The notes under the pieces were generated by a model. The model searched no databases. It saw nothing but the letters and a program-made list of their open reading frames with translations, and was not told the DNA's origin. Of a stretch of 64,000 bases of DNA, positions 10,567 to 21,982 are shown piece by piece. Numbering within the stretch: position 1 is the stretch's first letter; each line of letters opens with the position of its first letter. The position numbers and the translations under genes were made by a program. This DNA comes from Branchiostoma belcheri (taxonomy: Eukaryota; Chordata; Leptocardii; Amphioxiformes; Branchiostomatidae), in assembly GCF_001625305.1 (NCBI RefSeq), contig NW_017804018.1, positions 1-64,000 of the forward strand, read 5' to 3'.

Positions 10567-11216
10567 AACGGGGGGTGCCCTAATTCCGACCCATCCCTAA
10601 TACCGAACTAGTTTGAAAAATCCTTGTTGCGGCGTTATGCATGGGAGCACGTGCCTAAAAATAACCACAAGAATGGACAAAGTTTTTGTGTTGATATCGG
10701 TAATCTCACAAAGTTTGTTTTAGTTCATACACTCCGACAACAGACGAGTCTGTGTGAATTCGACACTTGTTCAGGGGTTGACGAGCGTGTCAAAAATGCA
10801 GGTTTTGCTTTTCAGACAGCCACTTTGGAGCAAGTCGTGTAATCGTAAAAAGAGGACTTGTTTGGGACAGAAGACAGTTGTAGATTGTTTCAGTCATAAT
10901 TTGTGTATTATAATTTCTAAACTCTCTTCTCAGATCGACCTGTGTTAAACACTGGGTCGGAATTAGGGCACCCCTGTTGCGATAGAACCTTTCACCGGCA
11001 AAATGACCAAAAACCTGTCGTGCGTTTTGCGAACCATTACGCTTGGGTGCAAGGCGATACACTCAAGTGAAATATGCAGCTTTAATCGTTGTGATCTTTA
11101 TCTGTCAATATTATAGCTCATGTTGCGCGGGTTTTTGGTCAGATAAACTATTACCAAAGGCCTGTGCGTTTACATGGAACATAGGTCGGAATTAGGGCAC
11201 ATCCCCCCCCCCCGTT
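10567..11216. mobile_element. DNA element with GTGCCCTAATTCCGACC ends
   Basis: GTGCCCTAATTCCGACC occurs at 10575-10591 and inverted at 10955-10971 and again at 11184-11200. Outside the first and third copies lie C/G runs and TAACGG or CCGTTA. The outer pair (10567-11216) best fits a full element. The middle copy suggests either a shorter derivative or an internal repeat. The interior frames carry no recognised domain. Confidence 0.65.
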
Positions 11217-11299
11217 ACCGCTGTTTTTGCCAAGATAATGGTATCTAGGGACTTTTCATGGGTTTTCTTACAAATGGACACGCTTTTCACTGGCACTAA

Positions 11300-12514
11300 G
11301 GGACCGTACAATATTTAGCGGGGGGGAGGGCCGGTCGTCTGAGGGTCGGGTAAAACATTTTTTCCTTGACCCTCCCCCCAGCTCAAAATTGTTTTCCTTG
11401 ACCCTCCCCCCAGCTCAAAATTTTTTTTCTCGACCCTCCCCTTGACGTCAATAATATACATTGAAGAAAAAATGACGTTTTACAAGTCCAAAGGCCGGAA
11501 GACGTTCCTGCCCGCCTGGAGTGTAGAGGACGTCCAAACAATATATTGATTACATGTACTAGTATATTTTATAGCGCTGCATTTTGGGGTGGAGGACACC
11601 TCGAAAAAAATTAATTTGTCGTCCTCGATCAACAACGCTATGTACTGCTCTTTGAGAGGCAGAATTTGCCGAGAGAAAGGGAGAGATGGGGCCGGAAATT
11701 TTGCAAGCCGCCCACGGTTAGGCCGGAGAAATTGTCACATTTTTTTGTTTATCTTTAAAATAATACCTCAAAAAGTACCAGAGTTTGCTCCGCTGAGATT
11801 TGTATGGAACCCACTATCGTCTCGCGGCGAACCTAGGGCGGTCCGGCGGCATGCTCCCCCGGGAAAATTTTGAGATTTTTAACCCTCTGTAAACGTGTTT
11901 TCCTGCATTTTCGGGGGAAAATTTTGCTGCTATACGAAGCTAGATTTCTAGTACCTTGTAGCTAAGTTTCTTACTCGCTATTCGACTGCATGACGTCCAC
12001 GAACTTCTTCCACAATACACAACGGGGATCGGGGCTTGCTCCCCGGGAAAATTTTAAAATCTTGACCCTCTGGAAACGCCATTTCTTGTATTTTGGGAAC
12101 GCCTTTTTGCTGTTTTGCTGATACACAATTCTGAGTTTATCCGACCAAGTGTCTGCATGTGGCAAAAATAAGGCGTCCAAAGACGCATGCCTGGTGGGGA
12201 CGTATTTTGACACACCGCCGGCGCCAGTGAGCCGCGGATGATACGATACGTCCGACGTAGATCGTGTTCGGGGCATTTTCCTCCGGAAAAATTAATTTGT
12301 AGATCACCAAAAACGTTTTTTCCCGCACTTTGAGAGGCAAATTTTGGTGAGAGAACGTCTGAAGTTATTTTGGATCTGGAGAAAAATATTTTTCCTTGAC
12401 CCTCCCCCAGGCCCAAAAATTTTTCCTAGACCCTCCCCCTAAGCCAAAAAAGTTTTCCTTGACCCTCCCCCCCAGATGACCGGCCCTCCCCCCCGCTAAA
12501 TATCGTACAGTCCC
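11300..12514. mobile_element. DNA element with GGGAC termini and TAA duplication
   Basis: The left end GGGACCGTACAATATTTAGC and the right end are inverted with a few mismatches, extended by GCGGGGGGG and GGGCCGGTC (about 45 bp in total). TAA lies on both sides (11297-11299 and 12515-12517), consistent with PIF/Harbinger. Just inside each end a C-rich phrase (TTGACCCTCCCCC) is repeated three times or more. The frames at 11589-11873 and 12054-12416 show no transposase motif, so it is probably non-autonomous. Confidence 0.78.
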
Positions 12515-12756
12515 TAATATTGTATTTTTATCAGGAAAATTGTGCCAATGATGCTATACTGGGGAGTCCCCAAAATCACTTTCCCCGACGTCCATGTGCT
12601 TACCGGAGTGGTGCCTTTACTTGCCCGCGGCAATTAATTTGTTTTCTATTGTCTGAGGTGTTCCTTGTGACAAGAGCAAAGACTATATTTTTTTTCAAAT
12701 TCAAATGAAGCACAGATTGAAAAGGGAAAAAACAACACAAAATCCCCCTGCTGCAC

Positions 12757-12817
12757 CACAGCGTCGGGGGAAAAAATCACAGCGTCGGGGGAAAAATTCA
12801 CAACGCCGGGCGAATGC
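12757..12817. repeat. Short tandem repeat, 21-bp unit
   Basis: Units start at 12757, 12778 and 12799 with CACAGCGTCGGGGGAAAAA. The third copy is degenerate. No other feature is visible between here and the RYBP exon at 13135. Confidence 0.75.
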
Positions 12818-13134
12818 GCTGGCGAGAACCCTGTTTTCCTATTAGGCTATTACATTGTACTTGTAGTTGTCAACTAAGTCTTCCTGCAGTTGAAATTTCC
12901 TTCTTATACTGTGGGAAACTGTTTTATTGGGATAGAAATTCCAAACTTTCCTTGGCATGCCCCAAACCTAAGGCATACCTAAGCCAGCAGCCGAGTGACC
13001 CTGGCTTCCCCTCAAGTCTGTCAGGACTGCTGGTCAGTTAGCTGTAGCTACATGTAGTTACTAGGGACCTGAAGCATTACAACATAGTCTAACTTCATTA
13101 TGCCACTAACATAAAATAGTTCCCTTCCCTCCAG

Positions 13135-13257
13135 ACCAAAGCGTGACAAGAAGACGGAGGCGGAGGGATACTGGGAATGCTCCGTATGCACCTTCCGCAA
13201 CAATGCTGAGGCCTTCAAGTGCAGCATGTGTGATGTCAGGAAGGGCACATCCACAAG
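13135..13257 (+). CDS. RYBP: RYBP/YAF2 orthologue, RanBP2-type zinc-finger exon
   Basis: RYBP and YAF2 are accessory subunits of variant Polycomb repressive complex 1; they bind RING1 and ubiquitinated H2A in the nucleus. This exon encodes PKRDKK then [20 protein letters not shown] and [11 protein letters not shown], the complete RanBP2-type zinc finger (C-x2-C...C-x2-C) of the family. The acceptor is CCCTCCAG at 13127-13134 and the donor AAG|GTAGGG. The last codon (AG|G, Arg) is split and joins the next exon in frame. The first coding exon with the start Met was not found and may lie upstream, outside the recognised sequence. A YAF2-type name would fit equally, since an invertebrate chordate is expected to have one ancestral gene. 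The next coding exon is 2.4 kb away. Confidence 0.93.
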
Positions 13258-13565
13258 GTAGGGCACACACAACAGTCAACATGTATTGCTTATTTCCATA
13301 TAAATGTACATGTACGACAGACTCAGACCATTGGACAACCAATGAATGTCCAAACAGCATCAGTATTGGTCATTGAAATCATTCAAATGCCAGTATTGTT
13401 GGAAGTCAGGGATTTTGCAACCTGAAACATACATTTTACGTTTTACAAATTTTATATATACTCAAGGCCTGGACAGTCTGGACCTTAACCTAAACAAGTT
13501 TCATCGAGTTATACATGTAACCAACTGTCTTTTTTAGTGGTAAATTCTTGTCTTTGTACAATGTA

Positions 13566-14699
13566 CAGTCAAACCTGCACAGGGCAGCCACCCAGGGGTC
13601 ATGAGAAAAGCGGTCGCCTTGGACACGTGGTCTCCTTTAGAGGGCCAACTTACAACATGAATGAGGCATAATTGTTTCAAGTCCTTTTATGTCAAATGCA
13701 GTAAGTATCGTAAGATCCCAGGGACCTTAAAATAAGGTAGATTAAGGTGGGTCAAAGTTGCGGGCAAGTGATTAATCAAATGCAAACAATAATTTTACTG
13801 AGTGCTGTTACGCACGGTGATCAAAAATAGAAATGAGCTCAATCTGCCTGGCTGTTTCCCATTAATCACTTCCCGGCTTGTGAAATAATGCACGATTTCT
13901 AGTCATTTTATCAACATCCTTGCCTTTACGAAGGAAAAATATTTTAAAACTTTAAAAACAATTTTGGTCAGCAAAGAATATTTACAGCAGCCACCTAACC
14001 CCCTTCTATCAACCAATCAGAGGATAGGCCATTTGAGGTGAACCAATCAAAGACCTATAGTAGTATTTACATATTGAAGATGGCGACCAAACCTGAATTT
14101 GCTTGCGGCAGTTTGTATTTATCTTTGACTAGTCTGGTAAAAATCGATGTCCGATGGCTTATCCTTCCATAGAAATATTCATATGGTTTCCAGCTTTTAG
14201 TCGACAGTTCTCCCTTTTGTCTTAGCAAACTCTTGGTGCTAAATAAGTGTTCCCTGGCACGTAACTGCAGCGAATTGCTAATGAAAATGACGGCAGCCTT
14301 AAGATCAGTGCTGAAAGATACGTTTTTACTAATCCTGAAAGATATATTTTTACTCGTGTGCCGACATTGGTTCTTTGCAAACACAACAATAGCGGGGCAA
14401 ATTGGCTGTCAGGGCTCTAGCCAGCACCCATTTTTTTTGTCAATTGTAGGAATGGAATTTTGCAGCAGGTGAAGGAAAAAAATTTAAACCAATCCATCAG
14501 CCTTGACTGACAATTGACAAAAATCTTGGGGAAAAATATAAAAACATCCAAAGGACCACCTACAACCACTCTCAATCCCTTCAACACGGCTTGATTTGCC
14601 TTTCAAAATGTGGGAAATTGAACCGTTGACTGAGAAAAAAGCAGTCCCCATGGCCAGGTGGTGGGTATGAAGTGGTGGTCGCCATGGCAGGTTTGACTG
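13566..14699. mobile_element. pogo/Tigger-like element in an RYBP intron
   Basis: Ends CAGTCAAACCTGC and GCAGGTTTGACTG are inverted and flanked by TA (13564-13565 and 14700-14701). Subterminal GGTCGCC/GGTGG phrases resemble those of the element at 7181-9160. The two share only the ends, so the interiors have different origins. No DDE transposase frame is visible in its 1134 bp. Confidence 0.8.
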
Positions 14700-14954
14700 T
14701 ATAAATATCAAAATGTTCATAGATTTTAATCCAAATACAAGGTTTTTACAAGTTTTCCTGATTTTCAAAAGCTGAATTGTCAAATTTGTCAACTTTGAGA
14801 TGCAATTTGCCTAAGTTAAAAAATTGTGCCCACTTAGTAGTTAATTTTGTTCAAGTACAGTGTACCATACACATACACTAAAAGTAAATGTTTAGGTGCA
14901 GACCTGTACTTTAAGTTAATTTTAAAGGTACAGGTTTGTTAGTTTTTAGCCCCA

Positions 14955-15335
14955 AGGCCACATCGACTTAATTTTATGGATGACATCCCCGCGCGCATTG
15001 ATTTTCGCCTGTACCTAAAAAAAAAAGATCACATCCTCTGAAGCTCTGGCCTGGCTCTAGGCTTGGGTAGTCCATGCTAGTTAGCGACAATAGGGAGCTG
15101 GCTGTAATTCTGTAGGATGGCACCCAAAGCTCCACGAAGCTCCAGATCTCAGTACATGCGTACAGTGCCGATTCAAAACTTCGCAAAAAGCCAGCATGTG
15201 CCGGCTTGTCCTATACGTCGAAACTTTACAATACCAGCTTTGTATTCCTGTGGTATAGTTACTAGCATTTTTATTTTTGCCCACGCGCACTAGTTTGGGG
15301 TCTTCAGAGGGTGTCATCCATAAAAGTAAGGTCTA
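14955..15335. mobile_element. Degenerate Harbinger-like element in an RYBP intron
   Basis: The left end AAGGCCACATCGAC then TTATGGATGACATC is echoed in reverse at the right (GGTGTCATCCATAAAAGTAA). The inner phrase ATTTTCGCCTG and the outer phrase ATGGATGACAT also occur in the clean copy at 18995-19228, so both belong to one family. Right-hand terminus decayed. Confidence 0.6.
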
Positions 15336-15690
15336 CATTTTTATTGGCAGTGCAGTCTCACTGTGGTATAACAGTTTGCCATTGAAGAGATCCACAGCTG
15401 TGGGTTAGCAAATGTGTAGGGTCTTCTTGGTTAAAGACTATGTTTTCGATGGGTTAATGGTTGGTACTCAACAAAGTAAATAACTAGAAAGGCACATTAA
15501 GATTTTTAAATACATGTATTCCAGTGTTTACTTCATGATTACCATTTAACTTTAACTTTAACTTTGGATGCTTGCATAGGGTGGGACTTGTATTGATACC
15601 ATGATTCAGTTTTGAGATGTTTTTGAAAAAGAATTGTACCTTGTCTCCCAAGTGAAAAGTAGTGTGACCCAGTCAATGTAATCTTTACAG

Positions 15691-15960
15691 GAAGCCTCGC
15701 CTAAATTCCCAACTGGTTGCACAGCAGGTGGCACAGCAGTTTAACCCCCCTCAGCCTAAGCCCCCTAAGAGAGAAAGAGAGAGGGGAGAAAAGGACCGGG
15801 AAAACGGAGTATCCGGTAGTGCCACCAGTCCCAATAGCAGTGCCACTGTGAGTGTGAGTAACAACACTGGTAGCAGCGTTGGGATGGGCAAGAAAAAAGA
15901 ACACAGTGCTGTGCACACCAACCCCTCCAATACCAGCAGCAATAAGAAAATGAAATACAT
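15691..15960 (+). CDS. RYBP: RYBP/YAF2 orthologue, middle coding exon
   Basis: Acceptor ATCTTTACAG|G, donor CAT|GTAAGT. The translation begins KPRLNSQLVAQQVAQQF, the block that directly follows the zinc finger in RYBP/YAF2. Next comes a lysine- and arginine-rich low-complexity stretch (KPPKRERERGEKDREN) and a Ser/Asn/Thr-rich linker ending KKMKYM. The linker is not conserved in sequence with vertebrates but is similar in composition. Both edges are phase-compatible with the neighbouring exons (G completes Arg; AT is completed by G as Met). A minus-strand open frame over the same bases is a shadow of this exon. Confidence 0.93.
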
Positions 15961-15984
15961 GTAAGTATCTTTTTACCTCCATGA

Positions 15985-16700
15985 AAAATGGAGGTATTGT
16001 TTTTGGTGTGTCTGTGTGTGTGTGTGTGTCTGTCTGTCTGTGTTTTCGCACATTTGTAGTCAGCATAACTTCAGAGCGTCTTTATGGATTATGATGATAT
16101 TTGGTATGTTTGTAGCTTGTAGGAAGACAAAAGTCAAGGTCAAATATGGGCTCCCTGGTGGCTGACCTTGGTACTGCAGCAGAACTCCCATTTTTTGTAT
16201 CTTTTGACCTGAACATGCTATGGTCCTGGATTTTTGGTGACAGATTTTCTTGTCAGGAATAAAATGGTGTGGATTTGGTCCCCTAGCAACTTGTTTTCTG
16301 GCAAAATCGTAGCCCATAAGTCCAGATAGGAACAACGTATTTTCATCATTTTTGGTATGTAGGTAACTGAGATGTACATAATTAGATGCAATTTAAGTGG
16401 ACTTAATTTGCATAATTAGAGGAAATTCTATAATTAGTGTTTTATATATTATTACTTTTATCCATGTAATCTAATCTATGCCAGGTGGAACATCAATGGA
16501 TACCAATTATGCAAATGATGACCTAATTGGCATAATTAATGTGAAAATTCTATGATTTCTTATTGGTGAATGATGGCAATTTTATACCTTGTGACGTGTG
16601 TAACATCACCATGCAAATATCATTTTAATGTAGAGGTCATTTGCATAATTAATGAGGATATGTTGAAATGAAGTATTGACAAAGGAAAGGAATTTTACGT
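15985..16700. other. Intronic sequence: GT-rich microsatellite and AT-rich repeat
   Basis: A short perfect hairpin ACCTCCAT/ATGGAGGT (15976-15995) is followed by a (TG)n and TCTG-rich tract (16005-16040), then AT-rich sequence with several TTTGCATAATTA-type phrases. No exon seen. Confidence 0.6.
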
Positions 16701-16751
16701 GCAAAATATTGTAACTTGAATTTAGAAAAAGAAAATTAAACTATATTATGG

Positions 16752-17423
16752 CAGGGCTCGAAATACCCATGTGCAATGTGCAAAAATGCACATGATTTTC
16801 AAAATTTGCACTTAAAAATATTTTGAATGTGCAATTTTGCACCTAGAGCAGAAGAGGGGAGGGGGCAGTATACAATGTATTTCACTTTACAAATTGTGCA
16901 TGATAATCAAGGGTAACAAATATGCAAAGTAAAAAGGATTTATTGCTCTTAAACTGTTGGTCTTTATTTGCTGTATAAAATGTTTTGATTTCGGGAAATT
17001 CCATCAGTTAGTTTTAGACTAGTGTTTGTAACATGTACAATGTAGAGAGTAGGAGGGGCGTGGGAGTCACTAGTGGCTCCCTGGAAAGCTAAAGCTAATG
17101 CCAAGAAATACCACAAATTTTCTTTTGATATTTTTCTTCTTGTTTCAAAGCTTTGTATTTTTAATTTTTTTCTTGAAAAATCATGCAAATAACACAAACT
17201 AGGAATGTCAGTTAATTCATTCTGGGTTTACATAATTTTTGCAGGATGCTTTCACTGACTACTGAGCCACCTGGAAAAGAAATCGTTTACCACTTTCAAA
17301 CCAGCTGGAGAACAGTTGCAAACCAACTAAATATAATTTTGCACATAAAGTTTTCAAATTGCACCTTATCTCTTTGCCAATGTGCGTTTTTGCATGTACC
17401 TGAAAATTGTATTTTGAGCCCTG
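16752..17423. mobile_element. hAT-like element with CAGGGCTC ends and 6-bp duplication, in an RYBP intron
   Basis: The left end CAGGGCTCGAAATAC and the right end GTATTTTGAGCCCTG are inverted with one change. TTATGG lies immediately outside both ends (16746-16751 and 17424-17429). CAGGG-type ends are typical of hAT; a 6-bp duplication fits the less common hAT6 group. Phrases such as AATGTGCAAAAATGCACAT are repeated inside, near both ends. Non-coding. Confidence 0.78.
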
Positions 17424-17900
17424 TTATGGTAATTACTATCTTGTTTCCAAAGTCAATGGGACATATAAAAAAACTCATGGAGATACGATGTCTACGAATT
17501 CTTGTTTGAGTTTGGAAAACCATAAATTAAACTAGATGATGATAATTACGACCTTATTTCAGACAAATCCCCCCAAAACATTTATATAAACTCTACATAT
17601 TTCAGTAAATATGCCCCATTATCTATTTGGATATGTTAAGTAAGAAGTCCCATATTTTATATACATGCCCTGGGTTTACCGGTAGGTCCAGACTTACAAG
17701 ACCTAAACCTCTGGACTTAATTCTGGACCTACATGACTTTTATTGTAGACCTGAACGTGGGCTTTGGTACACATGTACAGCATTACACGCAAGTCACTCA
17801 ACTTTATAGAGTATTGAACAGCAGTATCCTGAAAGTTAACCACTGTACCAATTATCGATGTAATCAGCCAGTTTGCATTTGTACATTTCTGTCCCCACAG

Positions 17901-18159
17901 GCCAAGATTGAAAAATGTGGATAGGAGCACTGCCACACACATGGCCGTCACAGTCAACAACGTCACAGTTATTATCACAGACTATAAAGAAAAAGCCCCC
18001 AAATCTTCCTCAGCCTCCTCATCTATATCTTCGGAGCCCCCCAGCACAGTCACGTCAGACACACCCAGTACCAACACCACTGTTGCCATGGCAACCAATC
18101 TACAGGAGAGCCCAACGGGTCAACAAAATGGTGAAGTCACTATGAGAGAGCAGATGTAG
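17901..18159 (+). CDS. RYBP: RYBP/YAF2 orthologue, last coding exon
   Basis: Acceptor GTCCCCACAG at 17891-17900; stop TAG at 18157-18159. The exon encodes [20 protein letters not shown], then [11 protein letters not shown], the conserved C-terminal RYBP/YAF2 segment that forms the beta-hairpin contact with RING1B and CBX proteins. A Ser/Thr/Pro-rich tail follows and ends REQM. The three visible exons together give about 217 residues, close to vertebrate RYBP (about 228) considering the missing first exon. The reading frame is continuous across all three exons, with no damage. Confidence 0.94.
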
Positions 18160-18990
18160 ACTGTGTCCTTTCTTTGCATCCTGACATCTACATTGTTAGG
18201 TAGACTTTGTGTTATCTGACATTAAACAAAGAAAATGATGATGTCATGTTACATGTATGACTCTTAAATGTAGCAAGCTCAAAAGGTACAAAGACTTAGA
18301 AATGTGAGTTTCCCTGGCAACTAAGCTTTTTGTCTTCATTCCCACTTTTATATCCTATTTGCATTATTTTGTGTATAAAGAGCCAAGAAAATTAGAATGC
18401 CTTCAATGTTATGTCTAGTAATCAAAATAGCTCTGCTGTACATGTACAGGGGTGCTAAGGTATTCATACATTTTGTACTACCCTAGTATTCACTACTAGG
18501 AAAAATTTGAATTTTACAGAATTCTCACAATTTACCACTGTTTAAAAGGAACAAACAACTGGATCCTTGCTAATTTGGACCAGCACCTGGGTCACTAGAC
18601 ATAAGTGTCGGGGAACTCTGCTCAACCCTGCTATCTCCATTTCTTGCTACAACATTTTTGTATTCAGTAAAACGTAGTAAACTTTGTATAAATACTTTAG
18701 CATACTTGTTGTCAATTACATTACAAGTTACAAATGTAGAAAAAGTGGTTTATATTGTATGTACAATTGACAGGTTACTATTGTCTACTCATGAGCTAGG
18801 AAATGTATGCTGCCCCCGTAAATATGTTGTCGAGAAATATGTCATGATAGGTTGCCATTATTACTGAAAGAAACTTCTTGTTACTTAAATCCTTACTTGA
18901 CATACATGTAAAATAGCTTGTGAGAATTTTGTCATTCATGACCAGTAGTTCTACATGTATCAGCCCAGCAATCCACGGGAACAATCTAGA
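18160..18990. other. RYBP 3' UTR and downstream sequence
   Basis: AT-rich, no recognised gene. ATTAAA at about 18221 is a possible polyadenylation signal for RYBP, but others are possible further on. A minus-strand open frame (18796-19092) has no recognisable domain. Confidence 0.5.
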
Positions 18991-18994
18991 CTTA

Positions 18995-19228
18995 GGCCAC
19001 AGCAAGTAATCAGCGCATGCATTAATTTTCGCCTGATTTTCGAAAAAAAAAAACACACAAGAAATTTGAAGTTTACACTGAATCAAAACCATTTATTCAA
19101 TGATTGAGCCAAAATTTGAAAATGTGGGAACCATGTTTTTTTCGGCCCGCCTTGTTATTTTTTCGCCCGCTCGCATTAGATTTGGAGTCTGCAGAGAATG
19201 TCATCCATTAAATTTTCTTGCTGTGGCC
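18995..19228. mobile_element. Harbinger-like MITE, GGCCACAGCAAG ends, TTA duplication
   Basis: Inverted ends GGCCACAGCAAG and CTTGCTGTGGCC match perfectly over 12 bp. TTA flanks both sides (18992-18994 and 19229-19231). The ends resemble those of the MITEs at 10106 and 43753 (GGCCACACCAAT). The interior shares ATTTTCGCCTG and ATGGATGACAT-like phrases with the relic at 14955-15335. Confidence 0.85.
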
Positions 19229-19569
19229 TTACAAGTCGTGACCCTAACAAAGTAGGTTGAAATGCTTATAGTTATTGTAGGCGCAGCACCACTTTATTAC
19301 TGTGGCTGCTGCTATTCTGCATGGGATGGACGTATGAGGAAGTGTTACCGAACTCACCTCTGTTGGTCTTCAGGGAAGAAGTCGTACAAACTGATTGGAA
19401 TACGTCATAAATGTTTAATCTTCAGTAGAGTTAGTAATACAAACTGAAATCCGCCCTGTTCTACTTCCGCCGTATAAGTTCGATGTTTCTGAATTTGCTG
19501 GTAGAGTTCTTGTTGGTAATTGTATTCCTAGGGCAGTTTGATTTCTTGATCCCAATTCGAGGAACAAAG

Positions 19570-19860
19570 CACAAGTTCTTGTTAACTTCTTGACGAGTTC
19601 TTGACAAGTTCTTAGCAAGTTCCTGGTGAATTCTTGGCTAGTTCTTGGCAAGTTCTTGGCGAGTTCTTGGCGAGTTCTTGGCGTAAAACTGGTATGGTCT
19701 CATCGTCCTTCCACAGAATATCCTCTGGTATCTCCTGGACCCTCTCTATCCAGGCCTTTGATAATCCTTTTCTGGATTTCCTGGATCCTTGTATCCAGGC
19801 CTTTGTAATCCTCTTCTGGTCTTTCCTGGGACTTCTGTGCCCAGGCCTTTTTGGTCCTAA
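19570..19860. repeat. 11-bp minisatellite followed by a ~50-bp imperfect repeat
   Basis: From about 19577 to 19684 the 11-bp unit AGTTCTTGGCG (variants ending ACA, GCA) runs about nine times. It is followed (19720-19860) by three imperfect copies of a ~50-bp unit containing TCCAGGCCTTTG. The long minus-strand frames here are products of the repeat and are not considered genes. Confidence 0.85.
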
Positions 19861-20026
19861 CTCACGAACCACACCAGACTTCTGTCTCTCTGCTTGTGCC
19901 TTATGCACTGCCTGTCGCCTTGTCTACCTAAGTCCCAGACAGACGGGCTCCCTACCCTGGTGCTCAGGGGGGCAGGGAGTTGGCGGGAAGCTATACTAAC
20001 TTAATCTACTGGCGGGAAATTCAAAA

Positions 20027-21965
20027 TTGGAAGTTGGCACTTACAACTGCCTTAACCAGTTCTTTATTACCATTGGCCACAAATTGGCAGAGACTTTTAA
20101 AAATCAATCTGCCAACCTACGCATACAGTGCCCTCAGAGATATAAAAACCTGACATCCACTTTCAGCTTCAAACAAGTAAGTGAACTGTCAGTGTATGAG
20201 AAACTGAAAGCTTTGCAAAGAAACAAAGCAACTGGTCTAGACAAAATACATGCAAGGCTTCTCCAGGTAGCAGCACCTAGCATATGCAAACCTCTAACTC
20301 ACATTTTCAACTTGTCTCTCTCTACTAGCCATATACCTGCAGACTGGAAGACAGCAAGGGTCACACCTATACATAAAGGGGGGGAGACAACAGATCCAAA
20401 TAATTATAGGCCCATTTCTGTACTACCTGTTATTATGAAGGCTTTTGAACGAGAAGTACACACACAGTTCCTTGAATATTTACACCAAAACAGTATTCTG
20501 TCCACCCAACAGTCTGGTTTTAGAAAAGGGCACTCTACAGAATCAACCCTATTAGACGCTAAAGACTATATACTACATAACATGGATAGGGGTAGTCTGG
20601 TGGGAGTGGTATATCTGGACCTTAAGAAGGCTTTTGACACTGTTGACCACAAACTACTGTTAACCAAACTGTCCTGGATGGGAGTGCAAGGTGCTGAATT
20701 CCATTGGTTTGCAAACTACCTGTCAGGGAGACAACAAGTTGTCTCTTTGAACGGGTGCACATCAGAATACCTACCTGTCACTCTAGGTGTTCCCCAAGGG
20801 TCTATACTAGGCCCTTTGCTGTTCAATATATTTATAAATGACTTACCGGATATTGTCACTGCATGTAAAGTCTGTCTGTATGCTGATGATACAGCAATTT
20901 TCTGTGCCAGCAACAATGCAAAACACATCGAACAAACTCTCAACTCTGAACTTACTGGTCTAGCTAGGTGGTTCCAATCAAACCGTTTAACGCTAAACAT
21001 ATCCAAAACTAAATGGATGCTATTTGGTACTGCCAATAGATTAAAACTTGCACCTTCTCTGAAACTTTGCATTGACCAGGAGATCATAGAGAGAGTACAA
21101 ACATTCAAATATCTTGGTGTTTATCTTGATTGTAATCTATCATTTAATGAACATGTAGACAAGGTTTGTGGCAAGGTAGCACAGAGAATTGGGCTAATGA
21201 AACGCCTTAGACCTTGCCTAACCCTCAACATTGCTGATATGCTGTATAAAGCCATGATATTGCCCATTTTCGACTATTGCGACACGGTGTGGGAGGGATG
21301 TGGAGCCCTCAATTCAAGCAGAGGCAGCTTCAAATTCTACAGAACAGAGCTGCCAGAGTAGTGCTGCAAAGAAGACTACGTGAGAGCAGCACTGACAGCC
21401 TCCACCAGATGCTAAACTGGAAACACCTGACTGAAAGAAGATTTGAGCATGTGTGTGTAGCAGCATTTAAATGTCTGAATGGCTTGATGCCCACATACCT
21501 AACCTCAATGTTTTTGCACAATTATAATCTTCATACATATCACACCAGACAGACTACTATTACTTACCAAAATACAATACCACAACTGGTCAGCGAGCAT
21601 TCGCTTACACGGGTGCAAAGTATTTCAACAGACTACCAGCTGAAGTAAGGCAGTTTCAAACTTTAAAACACTTCAAGGCAGCTTTAAAGACGACCTCTGA
21701 CCTCCAATCATTTTGAACGGAAAACGATTTATGTTGATTATGATTTGAAGTTATGTTTTCTTGTTAATTCCCTCAGTTCATGTTGAACTTCGTATAATTC
21801 ATTTATTTATGTATAACTTCCAGTTATATTGATTTCATTTACATCTTTTGTTATGTACTTTGTATAATTTATTATTCTTTTACTTATTGTACCCCTCCTG
21901 GGCCTCCTTGGAAATCAGCTATTGGCTGAAGGAGCTACCCAGGTGTCTTTGAAGATTAAATAAAA
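20027..21965 (+). mobile_element. CR1/L2-like non-LTR retrotransposon, 5'-truncated, nearly intact RT
   Basis: The frame encodes a full reverse transcriptase domain: [14 protein letters not shown] (block 1), [45 protein letters not shown] (first catalytic Asp), [13 protein letters not shown], and [10 protein letters not shown] with the catalytic YADD. The frame stays open to residue 444, then shifts by one base at about 21290; the C-terminal connection ([20 protein letters not shown]) continues to 21648 in the next frame. The 3' end has a GGAGCTACCCAGGTG-like stem region and a (ATAAA)n tail at about 21957-21980, typical of L2/CR1 elements. The endonuclease domain is missing. Its 3' tail abuts the YqaJ/SWIM exon directly, so it may have inserted at or within that exon. 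Confidence 0.9.
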
Positions 21966-21982
21966 TAAAATAAATAAAATCG

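Noticed and set aside
15701-16066. Minus-strand open frame over the RYBP exon
   Set aside because: Shadow of the well-supported plus-strand RYBP exon; no domain.
19612-19908. Minus-strand frame with repeated AKNSPRTCQEL-type peptide
   Set aside because: Produced by the 11-bp minisatellite; no gene context.
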